Below, in pieces: positions 58,111 through 64,000 of a stretch of DNA of 64,000 bases. Position numbers and translations under genes: made by a program. Each line of letters starts with the position of its first letter. The stretch's first letter is position 1. Source of the stretch: Magnolia sinica (Eukaryota > Streptophyta > Magnoliopsida > Magnoliales > Magnoliaceae); NCBI RefSeq assembly GCF_029962835.1, contig NC_080589.1, forward strand, positions 24,353,586 to 24,417,585, given 5' to 3'. Below the pieces are notes generated by a model. The model was given only the letters and a program-made list of their open reading frames with translations, did not search any database and was not told the DNA's origin.

Positions 58111-58881
58111 ATTTCCTACAAGTAGGATGAATCACGCCCCAAAATTTGGATACAAAGTGTGCACCCTCAGACTTGAGTTTTAGCTCATGACCCGTACACT
58201 GAGTGTACTTAATTTCCTCTTCATACAGTTGTCTGGAGGCATAATTTATATGAATTTTAAGTTCACATCCAAATTTAACATCCATTCATCTATGTTTGTG
58301 TTACATTCTTATAATTTCCATCATCATATATTCAAAACCACATCATCTGAACATGAATCACCTGAGTCCACTCATTTGAAACTTCATTTAATAAAAGAAA
58401 ATCAAATATCGTTCACCATGATCAGATTTATAAACAGTGATGAATTATATTTATGTACAAATAGAAGCAATAAAGAAATCAAACTCCTAAATAATAAATA
58501 CATAAATAATTCGTTAATCCAACATAACAAGTTCATCTTTTGCAAAATACGGCAATTGGTCCCCGAGATTCATCTGACAATTGGTCCTTATTTTTTGACA
58601 CTTGGTTTGGATTTCTTGTTTCATTCATCTCTGTATGGTTGTCAATCCACAACATTAGCTGGCCAGGCTAATGAATGAACCCATCATGGTTTGTGCACAA
58701 TACAATTAAAATAATACACACAAGTAAAGTATAACATTTAAAGAATAAAAATTAGAAATACAACGCAAATAATGTAATTAATACGAATGCTATTAATAAT
58801 GTTGATGATGCAGTAAGTGGGTATAAATAGAAACCATCCACTTGTTTGAGTTGGATATCGTCAACTCGCATCTACACCGAT
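58111..58881. other. no gene recognised
   Basis: AT-rich non-coding. A 163-codon frame at 58187-58678 is His/Ile/Asn-rich without family resemblance and is not called. Confidence 0.35.
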
Positions 58882-58985
58882 AGGCTTCTACCATTGGTAG
58901 GCATGGGCAAGGCCCGTATTTGCACTCGACAGGCTTCTACCATTAGTAGGCATGGCTAAGGCCTGCATCCCTCCATTGGGCAGGC
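58882..58985. repeat. short tandem duplication with inner palindrome
   Basis: AGGCTTCTACCATTGGTAGG and AGGCTTCTACCATTAGTAGG, each followed by CATGG-AAGGCC, about 50 bases apart. CTACCATTGGTAG is a near-perfect hairpin. Confidence 0.65.
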
Positions 58986-59671
58986 TTTCACATATAGTTG
59001 ACTTCTAATAGATACAATGGGTTATCCCCTACGTAATCATACAAAAGCATTAACAATGCAAGGCATGAATGTTTAATGCATCAGTAATCATATAAACAAT
59101 CACATATATCTTTTTATATGAGAGGCATTTCATATGTTCATAATCCAAGAATATCTCAACACTAATTAGTCTATAATCAATTCAATATAGTTACTTACAA
59201 TAATCATAATACAATTAATAATAGCAATACAATAATTTATTTTAATCATATGGAGAGGAAACATATTGGGATTACTCACTTGATGATTTATGGAGAAATG
59301 TGATGGAGTAGATCAGAGAATACCTATAATCCATATGTAGTACACCATAAGATTAAAATGAATGGATGAAAAAAATATCAAGTTCATAAAGTCCTTGATT
59401 TGTTTTGATTACTGAAGCTATAAATGGGAGTGATGTTTATGTTTTACAAGGTAATGTGCCTAACGGATATGGTTTTTCTTATCTATCTCAGCTAAAAAGG
59501 ATAAGATAGATATCTTATAAGATGACCTACTAAATGGATAGCATGCTATAATGATACATATTTTAGCATGTGGATATTTTGTCCTAAATATGCATGTGGC
59601 TTAGATAAGTTTTACCATGCATCCATGTATGGTAAAAATATATTAGATTATATATATTTAACACAAATATT

Positions 59672-59673
<2 letters not shown>

Positions 59674-59727
<54 letters not shown>
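59674..59727. repeat. (TA)n microsatellite, about 54 bp
   Basis: Uninterrupted AT/TA repeats. Confidence 0.97.
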
Positions 59728-59728
<1 letters not shown>

Positions 59729-61128
59729 CGTACATTTTTTTATGTGGGTCCTATTACAAGGATCTGAACTGATTATATAGTTACTACCACTATAGTGATT
59801 ATTGAGAAAAAATTTCAATCCAATCTAAAATTAGTGAGAGGCGCAATGACCTAGAAGATTATCGTACAACCACCATTGTTTTCTTACTGTATGGGCCACA
59901 TAAATTTTGGATATGTCCTAAATTTACACTCCTAACCCAAAGTAGTCTTCCAAATCAAATGGATCTGGTAGATATAATACATATATCACTATGGGTCCAC
60001 AATCTCATGAGTCATGGCCCAAGATGGTTTTCAATATTGGAAACCGCACTTTGTTTCAAACACTAGAACTAAACTTTTTTATTTGTATTTATTTATTTAA
60101 TTTTTAAATGGGTCCCATGATAATCTGAGCCATGTGTGTGATGGGTAATCCCTACATAAAGGGTGAACCCAAAAAATCTCCTCGAAATAATACTTCTATG
60201 ACCCACACAAATGCTCAATGGTAACCATTCATTTTTCACTGTTTAAGGCACTGTGGTCCACATAAATTTTCTTTCGAATAAAATTTTCAACCCAAGTATC
60301 TTATTAAGTGACAAGATCAATAGACGGTATTAATTCCGATTCCGTAATTACATAAATTTCACTCTTGTACGTTGAGTGTTTTTATACATATTTTATATTA
60401 TTATATTATTTTTTCCCGATGGTCTACACATAATGTGTGTGCATTAAATCTATTCCCTTCACAAATTTACCAATATCGTTTTAGGAAACTAGTAAAAAAT
60501 GAACTAGATTCATGATTCTGGTGGACACCATACTATCATGAACAACACGGACCATTCTTCCACCATTAAAACATATACCTTCCTTATCTCGGACCTTACT
60601 GTCTATCTAAGATTCGATTTGTTCATTGGTTCATCTAATTACTTTTAAATAGTCAAAATAATTAGTATCTTCATCGGAAGTCCCTACGGCCTTGATAGAT
60701 CTAATGACGAATGTACCATGAATTCTATTTTGAATATTGTGGCCCACCCAAATGTTGATTCGGCTCAACTTTTGGAGGTTTTCCATATTTTAATCTTGGA
60801 AATCTAATGAACCGAATTGATCGAGTACAACATGCACTAATAAGCCCAACACATAATTCAAGTAAAAGCAAAATAAGCCTTTTACATGTTTGCTTTTCTT
60901 ATTTGTTTACATGTGTGAGGTGCTCCAAGGTGCACCATACATATATGCACTTATTAATATATGTACACATGCATTGCGCCCATGATAAATCCACACCGTC
61001 CATCATGATGGTAAATTCACACCGTCCATCATGCAGGTCCAAAGCATAATAATATAATTAAATAAAAAATAAAATAAATACTAACCTTACAAGCCTTTTT
61101 TTTACTTTATCTAATCTCTCTCCCTTAT

Positions 61129-61159
<31 letters not shown>

Positions 61160-62584
61160 TTATAATTAGAGAAAACGTTTGTAATTATAAAGAAAGAATG
61201 GTTTTGTTGGAGATGATCTCTCTCGGATTGCAGGTAGGTTTGTTTTTTGAATAAATCATATTAAGGAAGAAAATCCTCTGTGTTGGCGTTACAACATGAT
61301 TTCAAATCTTGAGTTCTCAATGTGATTTGTTTCCCACTGATATGTGGGGTCCATCCTATTGCTTATGAGAAATTCACTCTGCCCATCTGCTTCATTATAT
61401 CATGTTAGGTAATGGGCTAAAGGATGAGACAGATCTAATATTCAGGTGAGCCACACGACAGGAAACAATTTATGAGTGTGTGGTGATGATAGATGGTTGG
61501 TTGGATTGGATTGATAGTAACTAGGGTCACATAATTCGGATGGTCTAGATCACTGGCCACCCGTTAGCTAAAGTCTCATGTATGGCTCTGAACATCTAGA
61601 GACATAGCTAGTTTCTTTATTTGTTTATTATTATTGTTATTATTATAATATAATATAATATAATATTTTATCTTATAAGAGTCAGAGTCGAGTGTCTCAT
61701 ATTACAATTTTTAAGGAATACTTTGATTTACACGTAACTTTTTTCTGCACAGTCCATCTTAACCCAAATTTCACTTTGTCCTATCATTTTGCGTGCCTAT
61801 TAGCAGCCTAAGTTTGGGCCTTGATCTCACAGGGATGACTAATATGTCTTTTTAATGGCTTATAATTATGTATAATTCAAAACAACTTGCACTAATATTA
61901 TATGTGAAACTAACCAGTAATTTTAATATATATATCTTATGATCTTTCAAATGAATAGTTTATTTTGATATTTAGATGGTCCGTTTGTTGGATACAAACA
62001 TATAGATGGTTAGATGAATGGTTAAAATTTAAGTAATTGAATGGTTAGGATATTAATCGTATTTACGATTTATTGTACAATTAATTTTCTAAACGGATAC
62101 TTATAAAGTGATTTTTGTATATAGTTTATATTAGAAATGTATATCACTAGATTCAAGTGATTGGTTCATCGGTGTAAAATGCTTAGATCATAGTTTTAAT
62201 GGTAAGTTAAGCATCTTTATAACTAGCGAATAAGATGAGCGGATTCAAATTTTAATTTGATGTGCGAACAAGTAGATGTGAATATTTAGTAATTAGTTTA
62301 CTTTGATCGAGTGGTCCAAATTTAAAGTGGATGGTCATATATTTTCATATGATAGTAGTAGGTTATATTAATGATTAGTTTTAATGTATGGGTAAGAATA
62401 CGATGGTATTTGATGGTCATCCTATCAATCAATGGTTGAAAAGCGCTCCATATGGTTAGATACAGGTTAAACTAAAGAAAAATTAATCGATCTACAAGTA
62501 TACAATTGAACAAGTGTAATCATACATCCTTATATACAGGTAAACTCACACTCAAAATTTCAGGTTGTTACATATAAAGCCCAG
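59728..62584. other. no gene recognised; (CT)n at 61133-61159
   Basis: AT-rich non-coding sequence. Visible items are a CT run at 61133-61159, an AATAT-type run at 61646-61665, a small repeat of CACACCGTCCATCATG at about 60990 and 61018, and stray repeat phrases (GTGGGGTCCATCC). No long open frame. Confidence 0.4.
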
Positions 62585-62870
62585 GGGTTTCACTTGGAAC
62601 GGTCTTCTAGAGGATTTAAACAAGGATATACCAATAGAGGTTGGTTTTAAACTCTAGAGAATGGTAGAGATTGAGTTCATCTTCAACATTGAGGTTGGAA
62701 TCTTCATTAGAGTAGTAAACCTCAAGAAGATGAATCGAATCTCATGGAATATGACACTTATGATGTGGGGATATGATTGAGGATTCACTTAAGCTTCATT
62801 TGCACCAAACCCCCCCTAAAATGCCCAAAGATAGGATCTCACATATAAAGAAATACAATCCTACAAATAG
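62585..62870 (+). repeat. direct repeat, member 1, possible LINE trace
   Basis: Matches 63425-63700 over about 275 bp (CACTTGGAACGGTCTTCTAG, AAGGATATACCAATAGAG, GAGATTGAGTTCATCTTCAA, GGGGATATGATTGAGGATTC). The reading ISWNM-type sequence here resembles the start of a LINE endonuclease (usual pattern ISWNVRGLG), but it is too short to be sure. Confidence 0.55.
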
Positions 62871-63400
62871 ACCAGCCCTCGCGAGAGACTCTATATGGTT
62901 TTTTATAAGCTCGCCACGATCCTCGATCGTATACAAGAACCTACTAACGTACACTCCTGCCGAATGCTCTCGAAAGAGACTTTAATTGGTTTTCAATGGG
63001 CTAACCAACAACCTCGGTTCTAATCCAAGGATTCATGTTTACTCCCCCCGGAGGCTCCCACAAAAACTAACACGTACACACCCGTATCCAGTGAATTTCA
63101 CCCTACACGAGCCAGGTACTACACAAGAAGCTATTGAGTTTAGGTTATAAACTCTTACCCTCAATCCTACAGAAAGAAAGAGAGTATGTACTCACTTAAT
63201 GACACTTGTCGAATTGAGCCCTGTTGATGCACCGTTCTTGAGTTGCTTCTTCAAAGTTCACCCGTGCTTGAATCTACTTTTTAGTTACTCCCCCGATCAT
63301 GATATCGATGCTTTGCCAATGCTTCAACTCTAAGATTAAACACCATGCATGTAATGCTTCGATGTGGTGACCAAGGTAATGGGAGGTAGGGTTATTCTCC
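62850..63400. repeat. dispersed repeat, member 2
   Basis: The partner of 57570-58110, with the same order of blocks, for example GCTATTGAGTTTAGGTTATA, GAGAGTATGTACTCACTTAA and TCGATGCTTTGCCAATGC. It is framed by the two direct repeats at 62585 and 63425. Confidence 0.7.
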
Positions 63401-63424
63401 TACAACTAATGGAAAGTTGTAAAG

Positions 63425-63700
63425 TGTGGGAGTTTCACTTGGAAGGATCTTCTAAAGGCTTTATACAAGGATATACCAATAGAGATTTGGTCTAAACTCT
63501 AAAGAATGGTGGAGATTGAGTTCATCTTTAACATTGAGGTTGGAATCCTTATTATACTAGTAAACCTTAAGAAGATGAATAAAATCTCATGTAATATGAG
63601 AGGCTTAGGATGTGGGGATATGATTGAGGATTCACTTAAACTTTATTTGCACCAAACCTCCCCTAAAATGGCCAAAGACCGGATCTCACATATAAAGAAA
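63425..63700 (+). repeat. direct repeat, member 2, possible LINE trace
   Basis: The second member of the pair. Here the read MNKISCNMRGLGCGD is closer to a LINE endonuclease start. It lies about 840 bp after member 1, with member 2 of the dispersed repeat between them. Confidence 0.55.
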
Positions 63701-64000
63701 TCGAATTCCAATGGTAAAAAAATTGGCAGAAATGATTACTCTTCGGTCGCACCGAATTAAGGATGATTAATTTAGGCTTCTATGGCTTAAGGGATGATTA
63801 ATAAAAGATTTACTTATTAGGTTTAAAATTATCTAGAGCTTTATGTTATTTTAAGTCAAGTGTTAGGGTCACTAAGGCACCACATTTACCTGTTATTTAC
63901 TCTTTGATATTCTACCTTCACTTGTGTCTTTAGTTTTCAGCTTCAAATGACTCAATTGACTACATGACACGAGACTCACATGATTGAAAAATAAAGTATA

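Noticed and set aside
58187-58678. 163-codon plus-strand frame
   Set aside because: Low-complexity composition typical of AT-rich DNA and no recognisable domain.
1-64000. A new multi-gene biological system
   Set aside because: Only two intact genes are present, unrelated and far apart. The novelty here lies in repeat structure and gene duplication, not in a gene cluster.

Overview
The window looks like nuclear DNA from a flowering plant. It has spliced GT-AG genes, a plant receptor-like kinase, Ty3-gypsy and Ty1-copia relics, an RTE-type LINE and many small foldback elements whose arms carry GTGGGCCCACC-like ends. The density of these foldback elements suggests a large woody-plant genome, perhaps a magnoliid; that lineage is inference only.

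Layout. 1-7712 holds one intact nine-exon gene on the minus strand (343 codons). It matches the At4g15545 / At1g16520 family of coiled-coil proteins of unknown function. Its introns carry a Tourist-like MITE, a direct repeat and a decayed LINE. 8340-22770 is a nest of Mutator-like foldback elements; one of them was split by a 9.5-kb Tat-type Ty3-gypsy element (9596-19137, 5-bp target duplication, 544-bp LTRs) and probably by a second, AT-rich LTR-like insert. 22990-27542 looks like a solo LTR, and a Ty1-copia remnant follows. 31.1-33.3 kb is an array of degenerate foldback arms. 34.0-35.9 kb holds a relic of another Ty3-gypsy element. 35.8-40.8 kb carries more foldback elements.

41423-43363 is an intact intronless receptor-like kinase (646 aa, At1g11050 type). 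Two broken tandem copies of its 3' three quarters follow (43751-46640), with breakpoints at the same place. A 68-76-bp repeat in its leader places three acceptor-like AGs behind a good splice donor. 46.6-64 kb has no gene I can support. It holds a further Mutator-like element, a hAT-like element with a perfect 8-bp target duplication, a tandem pair of elements with palindromic ends next to long microsatellites, and unclassified repeats.

Only the two intact genes look functional, and nothing suggests they work together. I found no tRNA, rRNA, CRISPR array or multi-gene system. The most unusual items are the foldback family, the kinase tandem duplication with its repeated leader, and the element/microsatellite cluster at 55.4-57 kb.
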